Source of the DNA: Rhynchopus euleeides
Taxonomy: Eukaryota; Euglenozoa; Diplonemea; Diplonemida; Diplonemidae
Assembly (NCBI GenBank): GCA_963210315.1
Contig: OY723291.1
Span: 1,612,001 to 1,676,000 of the forward strand
Direction: 5' to 3'
DNA length: 64,000 bases
Shown here: positions 11,693 through 22,528 of the stretch, one piece after another
How positions within the stretch are numbered: the first letter of the stretch is position 1
Layout: each line of letters begins with the position of its first letter
Notes under the pieces: generated by a model
Database searches by the model: none
Told to the model about the DNA's origin: nothing
What the model saw: the letters and a program-made list of their open reading frames with translations, nothing else
Position numbers and translations under genes: made by a program

Positions 11693-12839
11693 GGGGGGGT
11701 CAAATGGGGGTGACAAACACGATTTTTCAAAAAACCGGCGCAGAGGCCCCAAAGCCCCCGTAAACCCTCCAAACCCCCCCAGATCGGTCCGGAAACCCAT
11801 CGAACCCCACTTTTCCACCATTCCGGGCACCTCAGGTGCCCGAATTGGGGTACCTAAATTTTGTGCCACCGTTTGGTACCGTACAGTGCCACTGTGTGGG
11901 AGGTTGGAAAAGAAAATGCCCCAACACACCACATCTGAGGGTTGCAATGCATGTTGCTTGCCAACCACGTCATCCGGTGGGTGTCAGGCGCTATGTAGGT
12001 GGCATTAGCCAGGTCTTCGATGTGTTCTGGCTTGTATATATACCTCCCTGCCTGCGGCACAGGCACTGCCTTTGTCCCCCACACCAGCCACAGAGAGCGT
12101 ATTGTACTCGGTCCACGGTTGCTGATTCATTGTGATGCGTTGTATCCTCGAGTGAACGTCACACACTAGTGGCACCACCACCCGCCATCCGAGAGCTGTA
12201 TTGACTTTGCGCGCTTCCGTTGTATTCACCTCGCCACGCATATTGCACCGTTCAGTACCAGTGCTCTTGGGCCAGGCAAAGTAGACCGCAGCAACTACCA
12301 ATTCTGGCACAATGGGTACCACGACAGCGCACTTCATGTGTTCCCGGAATGTACAGCTCGTGTTGCAACAGTCGTTGTCAACACATCCCGGTTGTGGAGC
12401 ACTGCTGCACAGGAATCACACGACCATCTGGACTGTTCCGTACCTACAGGCAGCCTCCCGGTGCATGGTGGCAGGGAGGTATATATACAAGCCAGAACAC
12501 ATCGAAGACCTGGCTAATGCCACCTACATAGCGCCTGACACCCACCGGATGACGTGGTTGGCAAGCAACATGCATTGCAACCCTCAGATGTGGTGTGTTG
12601 GGGCATTTTCTTTTCCAACCTCCCACACAGTGGCACTGTACGGTACCAAACGGTGGCACAAAATTTAGGTACCCCAATTCGGGCACCTGAGGTGCCCGGA
12701 ATGGTGGAAAAGTGGGGTTCGATGGGTTTCCGGACCGATCTGGGGGGGTTTGGAGGGTTTACGGGGGCTTTGGGGCCTCTGCGCCGGTTTTTTGAAAAAT
12801 CGTGTTTGTCCACGTAAAAGGGTGGCATTTGACCCCCCC
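11693..12839. mobile_element. Foldback-type DNA element with ~360 bp nearly identical inverted arms
   Basis: Left arm 11693-12052 and right arm 12470-12839 are inverted copies, essentially identical except for about 12 extra bases near the right tip. The tips are GGGGGGGTCAAATG and its complement, each flanked by TA (11691-11692 and 12840-12841), indicating a TA target duplication. The 417 bp centre shows no transposase. The near identity of the arms suggests recent insertion or arm homogenisation. The tip is shared with the element at 5830-7140, so both probably use the same transposase, encoded elsewhere. Confidence 0.85.
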
Positions 12840-13255
12840 TAGGGGGGGGGGGAGCCAACCCCATCAGTCACATTACATCACACGTACGGACGTTTGTATG
12901 TTGGAGAGGTTGTGGTGACACGCACACAACCAGACCCCCGTTTGTTCCTTCTCAAAAAGCAAACAGAACTTGTTACAGAGCACACACCCCCTCCCTCCCC
13001 CAGTTCAAACCGTGGTAAAGTGTTATGGGGAGGGGGGTGTCGGTGGGGGGCGGGGGGTCGTGGGTGTTTTGGCGGTGCAAACAAGAATAAGAAGATTGCC
13101 ACAACAATCACCCCAATGGTGAGCAAGAGCGCTCTCTCTTATGGTTCCTTTGGCACAGGAATGTGTGGTGAGTGGGGGAGGGGATGAAGAAACTATAGAC
13201 GTGGCGGGGGGGCGAACGAGCGAGATTTATGCGTGTTTCTGTTAGTGGTAGGTAA

Positions 13256-13274
13256 TCACCAGAGCGAGCTCGGT
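13256..13274 (+). repeat. Dispersed bulged-hairpin motif, copy 2
   Basis: CACC-A-GAGC-GA-GCTC-GGTG: the same two-part stem with one bulged A as copy 1. It runs directly into CTACACT and the (CACTA)n tract. Confidence 0.45.
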
Positions 13275-14182
13275 GTCGCCCTACACTACACTACACTACA
13301 CTACACTACAAACGGGAAAGATTGATGCGTCATTGTGTGGAGGTGTAGGGGTGGGATGGAGGAGGGAAGCAAAAAAGGGCAGGATGTCCCACAGTGCAGA
13401 ACATGCTGTCCTTTCATTTTTCGTCGCTACCACCCCCCCTGGAAAACCTGGCAGATATTTCCTGCACGTTACCCACCGGCCTTCTTTTTTTTTTTGAAGT
13501 GAACCTAGCTGATTCTCCCTTCAACAGGCGGGGGTGTGGTCGGTGCGGTTGACACTGCCCCCCCTCCAAATTATATACATCCCCCCCGCCACCCTGGCTT
13601 TGGTCCACCCCTGCTGCTGGGAGAGAGCCACACACTATTTACGATTTTTCCACCCCCCCCTTCCACCCGCACCTCTCGCTGTTTCGCCCGCTATCCTGCA
13701 ACCCATATGTCACCCGACTTTGCACCCTTTGCTCTGCCAGGTCAGAAGGTGCTCGACCCGAACTCCGCCCGCTCGGTGTCTTCCCCCCCCCCCCCCCCCT
13801 CCTCGGCAGTGAGGCGCCTGCCAAAGAAAGGAAGGTAGCTTGTCGACATGAAAGTCACATGTCTTGATGATAACACGACACAAACATTCCCTCCCTCGCC
13901 TGTGTGGAACGGCGAAGTGGTTTGCGCGGAGTGTAGTGTTGACAACAGAGTCCTGACAAAAAAAAATGTGGCACAATTCCTTCCCGCATGCCATGGGGTG
14001 GGTGTGCCGAACAAATCAGCCTGCCCTCCTCCCACCCCCACCCCCTCCGTGTCCACGGGGTCTCTGTCGCCTCTCGGTTCATTTGGTTGCTTCTTCAGAC
14101 ACGCACATCTCCTGCATGTCCCCTTCCTACTTTCCTTTGTCCTGAGGCCAGCTTTTCCGTGCGTGAGTGGGTGAGTGTATAT

Positions 14183-14204
14183 CACATCAAGAGCGCTCGG
14201 TGTG
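14183..14204 (+). repeat. Dispersed bulged-hairpin motif, copy 3
   Basis: CACATCAAGAGC is followed immediately by GCTCGGTGTG, then TGTTTCTACACT. The CATC/GGTG and GAGC/GCTC halves can pair with an AA bulge, but with almost no loop. Confidence 0.45.
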
Positions 14205-14968
14205 TGTTTCTACACTGGTTCAAACATCATCCACGTGCGTGTGTGGGCAAATCCTTCTGCCTGCCGATGCCATCGTCCGGTTCGTAAAAAGGTGTGTCCC
14301 CCAGAATTCCAGGAGTAACAGAATTCGTTAAAAGAAATCGTTCAAATCGTTTAAAGAGATGTGAGTGGGGTTGGCGGGGTGAGGTGGGAGTCGAGAATCA
14401 TGTCTGCGACGTCTGCCGTGAATGCCCAGCTATTTTTATTTGCAGGGGGTGAGGGAGGGGGGTGTCGCTAACGAAGAAGATACAAAACACACACCCCGTC
14501 CCAATGCAATGTGCCTTGGGGGTGCGGTGGTCTGTCACACACAACCTGCGCGAGAATGAAAGAAACCTGTTAACCTCGAGAATCTCAAGAGACAGGAACT
14601 CAACGGGCTTCTTGGTGCTCTCTCTTCTTCCAGCTCGTATCGCCCACCAACCTGTTGGTGGGCACGATGGGTGTGTGAATGCTCGCAAACCGATTCCTTC
14701 TTTTTTGGCGAACAGTTTTCCCTTATCCTTGGCGATGCCGAGCTCCTACAGAGGGTATCGAAGAGAGTGGAGGCACCTGTTTCGACGACTGAGCGTTTTG
14801 GCTGATATTTTTGGGGTGATATTTTTTTTTCTGAGTGGTTGAACTCCTGGCCACCCCTTCCCCCCCAAACAACGCCGAATGCAAAGTGTAGACACAAAGA
14901 GGGTTTTAAGCTTTGTGCCTCAATCCGCAAGTCATCATGCCACACCATGGTTCCGTGTCGGTGGAGAC

Positions 14969-15003
14969 CGCATCAAGAGCAGCAAGGCGGCTCTGCTCGG
15001 TGT
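14969..15003 (+). repeat. Dispersed bulged-hairpin motif, copy 4
   Basis: CGCATCAAGAGC and GCTCGGTG are separated by 14 bases and followed by TTTTCTACACT. The local + frame reads as plausible protein (GDRIKSSKAALLGVFY), so a coding origin of this copy cannot be excluded. Confidence 0.4.
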
Positions 15004-15869
15004 TTTCTACACTCCGGAACAAAAGAATCATGCATGTGTGTGGCATGGCGCTTGTATTGGACACATCTTCCTCCCACACCCCCACCCGCCAGATGCTCAG
15101 TGGAGACTGTGACGATCCCAAGGTGCCCGCTGCGTCGATGCTAAATCACCGAGAACAGCAAGGTGAACTGAAAGCCATCTTTGTCCGGGCGGTGTGGTTG
15201 AAAATCGCCGGTTCCGCAGGGAACTGCCGCCAAGAAAATTAGACAGCGAACGAAGAAGACAATTCGGCCGGAGATGAGGGGGCATCTGGGATACATTTGC
15301 AACCCAGCAAACCATCAAAGAGGTCGGCAGTGGCTCTCCGTGTATTGTTGTGGAGTTATCCCACCCACTCCCCCCCCAGGTCGGGCACAACCTGCCATCG
15401 AGTGAAGGGAGGTCAGCTCTGTGTGTTCCTTTTCTTTCTGCTTCACTATCCCCCTCCCCCGGTCGAGATCTGGGATTGGCTGCCGTGATGGCTGTGTTTG
15501 TGTCGGGCGGGCTGTTATCACATTGAAAACCCTGTGCCACTCTGGTACGCGAGTCGGGTCGGCGAATGAACTGGGGGGACGGGGGGGTCCAGATGATCTC
15601 CTTTCTGTTGTGCGGCTTCTCTGTCTGGATACGGTTCGCCACCAGGATCCCCCACGCGAAGGCTTGGGTCACCTGAAAGTTCGAGGGATCGTCTGTGCAG
15701 CTTGTTAGCTCACCGAGTGCGTAGAACAGTCTCACCCACCCGGGAGGCAGTGGCGGTTGCAGTGTCAATGATGTCTGTGCTCCCGTGAATCATCGGATGG
15801 GTTGGTTGGGCCACACAACCCTGCTCCACCACGAACGAAACAGGGGCTCCACTCAGGGGCCCTTGAAAC

Positions 15870-15966
15870 ATGGATTGGGTTGTACTTGTCCGCTCCCACA
15901 TGGCCCCCTTTGGGGCTGTAGGCTTTGCGGTGCTTGCTTTATTTTCCGGCACCCTTTATGTTACAG
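15870..15966 (+). CDS. Possible first exon of a small membrane protein
   Basis: ATG at 15870 opens a 97-base frame coding for a short N-terminus and one clear hydrophobic helix (GAVGFAVLALFSGTLYV), ending at a GTGGGG donor-like site in phase 1. An AACAG acceptor-like site lies about 30 bases upstream of the ATG. Possible 3' exons follow acceptors near 16040-16055 and would end within 100 bases, giving a protein of roughly 50-65 residues. It would fit the + strand cluster, but the evidence is only composition and splice-like signals. Confidence 0.22.
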
Positions 15967-17116
15967 GTGGGGAATGTACGGCCCAGATGACGATGCCCAC
16001 ATCAACCATCCTTTCTTGTGCTTCTTGCTTCCGCGCCCGTCAGCGCGTGGGTGCTGTCAGGGTCGTCAGCGGGCAGTAGTGGGATGCCACTCATGCCACT
16101 CATATCTTGAACCCAGTTGTATTTTCGTTTGATCTAACAGCCAGCAAAGGCAGCAAGGGGGGAAATCGCAGCGTGGTTGGATGGCTCCAAAACAGCGGTC
16201 CCTCTTACCGGGGCTGCTAAGAGCACAGCCAAGCAAACATCGTTCAAATAGTTTCATTGAGAATAACATCTCACCGACTGTGGAAGGATTCTTCTTGAGA
16301 GAGAGGTCGAGAGGTACAGTTACTGGTTGTGCACTGCACTCTTCAAAATTAAAGCAAACAGAGAGCAAGGCGCATGCAAACAAACAAAAAGCAAGGCCTG
16401 CATGTGTGGTGGTGATGCCTCAGTGATTCTTTGCAGTGTTTGGAGTGGGGGGTTGATGCAAACCCGCCGTTCACATTTTGTAAATTATCACCCAAGCCGG
16501 GCCCGGTTTGCATGTACACAAACAGCCCACACCGGGCTTATTTGCCCTGGGATTTCGGAGCTCAAAAAATCACACGGTGTACGTCACTCTCCGGTCGCTT
16601 CACGCGTCGGAGTGTGGTTGTCGGTCCCAAAATACGCGTACTAGACGTCCTTCTGTCGATATCTTACTTGGCGCTATGGAAACACAAAAATGGAACGAAG
16701 AAAAATGGTTTGTTGACCGCTTCCACCACTCCTCTGCACAAATCTCACGACCGGCTATTGTGTGTTTGTGTTGTCTGAAGTACAGAAGGTGTGGTGGAGC
16801 ACGAAGAAAGGGAAACATGACAGAGGTGATGACGCCAGTCCTTTCTAGTATCGTATTTCCTCCTATACACAATGCTGCGCTGTGTTTTGGATGGTATAAA
16901 AAATAATCAGCTCAGGGCCGACAGGTGAAACCGTTGGCGTGTTTGTCCTCCCCACACACCCACCACCCGTTCTTCATAGCATGCCGGTGCGCGGGGGGAG
17001 GGGGGAAGGGGGGGAAGGGACCTTCGCTTAGACGTGTAGAAAAATAGCCGCCCCCCCCCCCCTCACTGGGAGGGGGGAGGGGCTGTATGAGGTTCGGCCA
17101 AAAAATTCATCCCGTT
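15967..17116. other. Intergenic region, no gene seen
   Basis: The segment around 16180-16250 (CTCCAAAACAGCGG followed later by ATCGTTCAA) resembles 23755-23825, suggesting a degenerate dispersed repeat. The rest has G/C runs near 16998-17075 and no recognisable coding sequence. Confidence 0.4.
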
Positions 17117-17225
17117 GGGGGCCCTCGCTACGAGTCACTGTGAGTCACGAGTCGTCAGTTTTCAGCCAAACATGGCTGACTTCTCACTTTTTCTCACTCA
17201 GTCACACTTGGTAGCGAGGGCCCCC
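17117..17225. mobile_element. 109 bp MITE with 3 bp target duplication (family copy)
   Basis: The inverted ends are GGGGGCCCTCGCTAC on the left and its close complement on the right. GTT flanks both sides (17114-17116 and 17226-17228). The interior shares CGTCAGTTTTCAGCCAA with the copies at 39909, 40487 and 41940, which carry the related tip GGGGGTCTTCGCT. No coding capacity. Confidence 0.8.
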
Positions 17226-17228
17226 GTT

Positions 17229-18150
17229 CTGTTCAAATAAAAAGGGCGGGCGGCCGTTTTCTCACAGGTGTGTTTCGCACGTAGCGGGAGCTGCCTCCCC
17301 CCTTCATCCCCCCCTCTTGACATACAGACACGGTGGACCCCCAGCCGAGGGGGGGTAGGGTAACCCTTTCCGGGAGTCTCAACTCCGAGGGGAGCCTGGT
17401 GCTCACCCTCCCCTCCCCCCCCCCCCCTCCTCCGCACACCGCGCTCCCACCCCACGGGGCCCCACCCCCACAACAAAAAAATACTCCCGCTCTTGGCTTC
17501 TGTTCCTTTCCAGCGTCCATTCTTTTCGTTTTTCTTCTGTTTTTTTCCGGATCCGTTGCGTTTGGCTGCAATGAGAGGGGATGTCCCGGAAGGGGTGGGG
17601 GAGGGTGGGAGAGCGGTGGCTCTGTCTGTGTGTGTGCGGCGTCTCTCCGGAGATCAGGCATCAGGGGGGAGTAACTGATGTGCTGCTGCTGCTGCTGTTG
17701 GTGGCTCCTCTCCGTTTAGTTATGTGGCAGAGTGCAGATCTGAAGGGGTGGGGTGGGGAGTGGGGAATGTTCGTCGCTCGCATCGTCGTCGAACTTCCAC
17801 TGGGTGACCACCACCATGCGCCTGTTCCGTGCATGGTGGTCTTCTGCAAAGCAGAAAGCCCTGCTCAACGGGTTGCCCGGAGCCTGCCGCCAACACCGGA
17901 AGAGGAGGGGGAGGGAGGGGAAGGGTCGGGTGTACCTCTGTGCACGACACACAGCCGCCTTGCCTACCCTCGCCCCCCCCACCCACCCCACCCCCTCCCC
18001 CGGAGAACTTTCTTTCCACACCTGTCTGCCGCCACACCTTTTCAATGCCATGCCCGTCGCCCTCCCCACACACACCCCGCTCCTCCTCACGACAGGCCGC
18101 CACCCCGTCTCTCTGCATGCGGCCCTCAACCCCACCCATCTGGTGATGGG
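17229..18150. other. 5' region of the next gene, possible upstream exon
   Basis: Mostly C/G-rich low-complexity sequence. An ATG at 17816 in a good context (CCACCATG) starts an arginine- and alanine-rich frame resembling a mitochondrial presequence (MRLFRAWWSSAKQKALL). A GTGTAC donor-like site at 17930 is in phase 0, and CACAG at 18155-18159 could accept it in phase 0 into the frame of the next gene. This alternative start is not proven. Confidence 0.35.
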
Positions 18151-20139
18151 ATGTCACAGTGGGTTCGCGTGAAGCCCCGGGTGGTTATCGGTGTGCTGAA
18201 TGACTTCGCACATGCGGGCGTGCCGCACGCCGCCCTGACGGATGCCTCTTGCAGGGCAGCTGCGGACCGTTCCCCAGCCCTCCGCTACACAGACTGCAGC
18301 ACGCTCCTCCGCGCCTTAGGCAGGATGCACACCAAAGGACTCCGTCGCCTCTCCTCCTTCGCCCTGCTCCGCTGCCTGCCACAGATCCTCCGCCAGGCCA
18401 ACACCTGCCACCCCGCCTCCCACACCGACATAGTGGACCTCCTCCAAGGGCTCAGCCTTCTGTGCCCCAACGGTCACCACCACCACCACCACCTCGACCC
18501 CACCGACACCTTTGCTCATCATGAAGCGCTTCTCCTGCGGGATCGGTTCATATTAGAGTGGATGAGCCGGCCGCAGCTCGCCCTTCTGGCGCACAGCTTC
18601 GCTGCGGTGGACAGCATGACGCCAGAGCTTATCTTGGCAGTGGCAGAGGCGTATTCCTCAAAGAGGAGTGTTGCAGCATCTGTGGAGGCACCTTCCCCCA
18701 CAGGGGTGTCGTGCCTCTCGGTGCTGCTGCAGGCGGCGGAGCGGCACAACAGCTTGGAAGCGGTCCGCCTCCTCCAGGGGACCGTCGAATCCCACCTCGC
18801 CTTCGGTGGCGAGCTGCGGGGCCTCCACATCAGCACCACCGTCGCGCTGGCCTGCAGCCTCAGGGTGTCCCGCCCGGCAGGGCTCACCTCCGCCATCAGC
18901 AGACACCTCGGGACGCTCCCCCCTCTTCCCGTATCCCTCCTCGAGGGGGCCTCCCTGCTCCGTGCGGTGTCGGAGGTGTTCGGGTTGCACCGCTCCAACC
19001 TGCACATCCTGCGGTGTGTGCAGAGGCTCCTCCGGGCAGAGCCCTCCCCGGAGACGCTCCTGGAGGTCATACGCAGGCCGGGGCGGAGGGGGAAACCCTC
19101 AAACAGGCTGAAGGAATGGCGCCTCGTGGCATCGGCGGAGGTGGACTCCGTGACGCCCCGGAGGGAGGAGGAGGAGAAGGAGAAATCTGCTGCCGCACAG
19201 CACCACCCCCGTGGAGATGGAGATGGGGTCCAGCCGCTGTGGCGTGCGGAGAGGCGCCTGGCAGAGCTCCTCCGGGGGGTGCGCCGGATCCGGCACGGCA
19301 GGTGGGCTGACGAGCTTCTCCTCGGCCTCCGCGCATCCTCGCGTGGGTCCGGCCCCAGCGGCGCCTCTGTGTTCGAGGGAGAGCGTGTTGCCTGCCTGGT
19401 GGAGTGCTGCACTGTATCCGCCCTGGCAGCCCCCCCAGGCACCCTCCCCTACGCCAGGCGCCTCCGCATCGCAGCGGATGCCGCCGCCTTAGGCTTCTGC
19501 CTGCCCCCTCTGGTGTTAAAGCTGGTCGAGACATGCCCTCCAAGCCACGCCACCCCCACGCTCCGCCTGCTGGCGGTGTGCCGCGTGCCGGACCCCGGGC
19601 TGTACCTCCGGCTGGCCCGCCGGGTGCCGGATGGGGGGGGAGGGGGTGGTGGTGGTGGTGGAGGCGAGGTGGGGTCCCACCCATACACTCGTTTCCTGTG
19701 TCTCTCAGAAGCTTATCTTGCTGTGTCGCGGCTCGAAGAGAGTGTGGAGTGTGACAATGCGGTGGGTGTGATAGGCGCTTTGCTGGAGTCAGACCCGGTG
19801 TTGGTTGGGTTGGATGTGGGAGGGAGTGGTGGTGGTGGTGGTGTCCGCGGTGCGGCGGTGGTGGGTGTGCTTGACAGGCTGTCACGCCGCGCGCCCCACA
19901 GCAGCATCGCGGAGATGTCAGCGAGGCGCAGGGCTCTGTTCGCAGAGGCGGTGTCCAAGGGGTCTGCCGGTGTGTCGGCCAGCACCCCAAGGACCGGCGC
20001 CGGGGTGGTTGCGGGCGGCACGCCTCCGGACACCCCCTTCGGGGTGTGGGATGTGGACCGCACCTCGCGTGATCTGCGCGAGATATCGCGTCTCGTCTCC
20101 CGAGGCGATGCCCGGGATGCCCGGGCAGGGCCTGAGTAG
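18151..20139 (+). CDS. Large alpha-helical protein of unknown function
   Basis: One uninterrupted frame gives 662 residues from ATG 18151. The composition is Leu/Ala/Arg-rich with regularly spaced amphipathic helices, as in helical-repeat RNA-binding proteins of organelles (PPR, OPR or FASTK-like), but I cannot identify a defined repeat or a RAP domain. A run of six His lies at 109-114, and long Gly runs sit at about 494-505 and near 560, probably linkers. A pyrimidine-rich stretch ending GACAG lies about 55 bases before the ATG and could be the trans-splice acceptor. A spliced alternative beginning at 17816 would add a mitochondrial-type presequence and drop the first three codons. The frame continues open upstream to about 17581, but that part is low complexity. 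Confidence 0.65.
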   Translation: MSQWVRVKPRVVIGVLNDFAHAGVPHAALTDASCRAAADRSPALRYTDCSTLLRALGRMHTKGLRRLSSFALLRCLPQILRQANTCHPASHTDIVDLLQGLSLLCPNGHHHHHHLDPTDTFAHHEALLLRDRFILEWMSRPQLALLAHSFAAVDSMTPELILAVAEAYSSKRSVAASVEAPSPTGVSCLSVLLQAAERHNSLEAVRLLQGTVESHLAFGGELRGLHISTTVALACSLRVSRPAGLTSAISRHLGTLPPLPVSLLEGASLLRAVSEVFGLHRSNLHILRCVQRLLRAEPSPETLLEVIRRPGRRGKPSNRLKEWRLVASAEVDSVTPRREEEEKEKSAAAQHHPRGDGDGVQPLWRAERRLAELLRGVRRIRHGRWADELLLGLRASSRGSGPSGASVFEGERVACLVECCTVSALAAPPGTLPYARRLRIAADAAALGFCLPPLVLKLVETCPPSHATPTLRLLAVCRVPDPGLYLRLARRVPDGGGGGGGGGGGEVGSHPYTRFLCLSEAYLAVSRLEESVECDNAVGVIGALLESDPVLVGLDVGGSGGGGGVRGAAVVGVLDRLSRRAPHSSIAEMSARRRALFAEAVSKGSAGVSASTPRTGAGVVAGGTPPDTPFGVWDVDRTSRDLREISRLVSRGDARDARAGPE

Positions 20140-20722
20140 ATACGACACAGATATCTGGGAGAGAGAGAGAGAGAGAGAGGGGTCACTTTAGGAGGCGGTA
20201 TGAATCAGAGGGCAACAATGGATGGGGTGAGGAGGGAAGTTGTCTGCAGTAGAACTGTCGATACGTACGGGGGACCCGTGAGGAAACCGCCACCGAAGCC
20301 GGACTGCTGAATGGTGGTGAGTGTCCTCAAAGGTTCTTCCAACCTTGCTGGCAGCACTACCGGCAAGTGGTAAAACACACAAAAATGGTAACAGAGGGCA
20401 GCCTGCCCACCCAAAGTCAGTCTCCTCACCCGCGATACTTCCTCAGATCTAGCCTCCTAGTGACCCCCCAAGACGCACCAAAGGTGCTTCAACTAGTTGA
20501 CTAACAAAGAGAGAGAGAGAATGGGGTGCCGCCCTCCCTCTCGCTTTTCGCATCCTCCACAACCGATGTTTTCTGCTGCGGCCGAATACCCCCACCCCCT
20601 GCTCTCCCCCCTCACACCCGCCCCCTCCTTCCCCTTATAACCCACGAGCCAACACGCGACCCCCACAACTCTGGAAACACCCATCGCAGGGTGCGGTCCC
20701 TCGGGGGGGCTAAGACCCGGAA
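20140..20722. other. Intergenic region
   Basis: Contains two (GA)n microsatellites (20159-20180 and 20507-20520) and C-rich stretches. GCAG at 20686-20689, about 33 bases before the next start codon, is the likely trans-splice acceptor. No gene seen. Confidence 0.5.
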
Positions 20723-22528
20723 ATGGCGGATGTGGGGGAGGAGTTCTCCGTCGCCCTGGATACGGGGGGGAGGGTGAGCGGAAATGTCGAGGTGGTTGCA
20801 GCCACGAGCTGGGCAGAGCTGCTGCAGTACGACCCTGATGGTCGGGATGACCACCAGGCGAAGTGGATCCCTGGGACGGAGGCGGAGATCCGTGAGAAGC
20901 TCGCGCGTGCCGCCAGGGCGGAGAGGTGCAGCACAGAGTCCGCCTTGCAGCTGGCTTTGGAGCAGGAGCGTGCTTCAGGGTTGTATGACGATGAATCCTC
21001 GAGCGAGGCGGAAAGTGAATCAAGCGAGTCTGCGGACGAATCGAGGCCCAGGCGGCGGCAGCGCGTGGCGGAGGGCAAGGGAGAGGGCAGTGGTGACGAG
21101 AAGGGGGATGCACCCGACACAGGCGAGGACTACAACCGCTCGGTGGCGCTGCTGCAGGCCGCTGGGGCGGCGCTTTCCAACAAGGCGGGGAGGCGGAGGG
21201 ACGGGGCGGGCCTTGCGGGGAAGAGGGTGCGGCACGATGTGACAGCCACGGCCTTCAAGAATGCGGGGAGGCACGCACCCTCGCAGTTTGTCGCCCTGCT
21301 GCTGGTGCTGCCGTGCGATGCGTCGCGGCTGTGCCTGGAGGAGGGGTCGGGTGGCGTGTGCCTGGGTGTGTACACCGCTCTGGAGGATGCTGCGCGGGAT
21401 GAGGATGTGTACGTCGGGCCGCATGTGTCGTCCATCAGGTCTGTTGCGGAGATCCACCCGAAGGGGCGCTCGCTGCTGTGGACTGCGCTGGGCGGTGTGG
21501 TGGCGAGGCAGAACCACGAGAGGAGCGTCTCGATCAACGTGCGCATCCGCCTCAGGCTTGGGAGGAAGGTCTTTCGGAACACCTCTGCCTTGGCAAAGGC
21601 CCTCCGTGCGGCGTCGCGCACAGTCGACGGTTGCCATGTGTTGGGAGCCGAGGCGTTCTGCGGCATAGTCAACAACCGGGGTACCGGGGATACGCAGTTC
21701 CATGACTATGTTGAGCGCAGTGAGTATGAGCGTATCCACCATGCTCTGTCGGGCCTGCCTGCGGACAGGAAGACAAGCGAACACAGCTCAATCGTCTTCC
21801 AGTTCCACATGAGGCTGGGGCGCGAGCGGCTCCGGGTGACCTGCTGCGAGCAGGAGTCGGGGCAGCTGCGCGTGGTGAAGGTGAAGCGGAACTCGAAGAA
21901 GTATGTGAGTGTCGATGTCTTCCACCCTGTCGGGTATGACTACCGCTACGACGTGCGCACGACTGACAACGTGACGCAGCAGACAGAGCTCTTCCAGGAG
22001 TGCGCAGCCCTGATGGCCTGCTTCGCCTACTCGCACGACATCGGCACTCTCGTGCTGCGCTCAGAGCTGCCCCCCGGTGCCGACCGGTTCACCGTGCAGA
22101 ACCTCCGCGTCAAGCACAAGGTGCAATTCCATGTGCGTGGTTGTGGGCTCGGTGTCGACGACGGTGCTACGAAGGTGTCCCTGTCGCGCACCCTGCAGCA
22201 CGAATACACGATGCACGATGCACGGCAGCTGCTGCAGGGGGAGGTCAAGTCGTGCCCCATCGAGCGCTACGAGGTGGGTGCGCAGCTCCTCTCCAGCAAG
22301 CGCCTGTTCGACAAATTCAAGTCGGGCCAGCTGGAGCTGGGCACCAGCATCTCGGCGACTGTCATGGAGCAGAGCCGCCTCCTCGTCCCGCAGGCCCTTG
22401 CCGCACTCCAGCAGCTGTCGCCCGCTGAGGCCGCAGCCACCGACGCTGCCATCCGAAAGGGCGGCACCCTGAGCATTGCCCCCGCAGGGGAGACAGCAGA
22501 CGACGACATGGATGTCGACGATGTGTAG
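20723..22528 (+). CDS. Acidic nuclear-looking protein, 601 residues, possible beta-barrel domain
   Basis: A single exon from ATG 20723 (context GAAATGG) to TAG 22526-22528. Residues 89-107 are Asp/Glu/Ser-rich and are followed by a basic RPRRRQR patch, a likely nuclear signal. The C-terminus is acidic (DDDMDVDD). The central and C-terminal parts (about 190-540) alternate hydrophobic and charged residues like a many-stranded beta structure, including VSINVRIRLRLG, a YDYRYDVR strand and a later basic strand LRVKHKVQFHV. This pattern recalls the Cet1-type RNA triphosphatase or Med18 barrel, but the paired glutamates of an active triphosphatase are not evident, so the comparison is speculative. 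Otherwise unrecognised. The gene lies 583 bases after its upstream neighbour on the same strand. Confidence 0.75.
   Translation: MADVGEEFSVALDTGGRVSGNVEVVAATSWAELLQYDPDGRDDHQAKWIPGTEAEIREKLARAARAERCSTESALQLALEQERASGLYDDESSSEAESESSESADESRPRRRQRVAEGKGEGSGDEKGDAPDTGEDYNRSVALLQAAGAALSNKAGRRRDGAGLAGKRVRHDVTATAFKNAGRHAPSQFVALLLVLPCDASRLCLEEGSGGVCLGVYTALEDAARDEDVYVGPHVSSIRSVAEIHPKGRSLLWTALGGVVARQNHERSVSINVRIRLRLGRKVFRNTSALAKALRAASRTVDGCHVLGAEAFCGIVNNRGTGDTQFHDYVERSEYERIHHALSGLPADRKTSEHSSIVFQFHMRLGRERLRVTCCEQESGQLRVVKVKRNSKKYVSVDVFHPVGYDYRYDVRTTDNVTQQTELFQECAALMACFAYSHDIGTLVLRSELPPGADRFTVQNLRVKHKVQFHVRGCGLGVDDGATKVSLSRTLQHEYTMHDARQLLQGEVKSCPIERYEVGAQLLSSKRLFDKFKSGQLELGTSISATVMEQSRLLVPQALAALQQLSPAEAAATDAAIRKGGTLSIAPAGETADDDMDVDDV

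Larger units (their letters stand above)
12842..15869. other. Long intergenic region with possible unassigned exons
   Basis: About 3 kb. It contains a (CACTA)n tract at 13281-13310, several C/G runs and three copies of the dispersed hairpin motif (13256, 14183, 14969). Short coding-like stretches are seen at 13080-13125 (before a GTGAGC donor-like site) and 13742-13838, but no gene model joins them. On the - strand, 15100-15950 has two rather long open frames of unbiased composition. I do not recognise them, and they run against the direction of the cluster. Confidence 0.4.
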
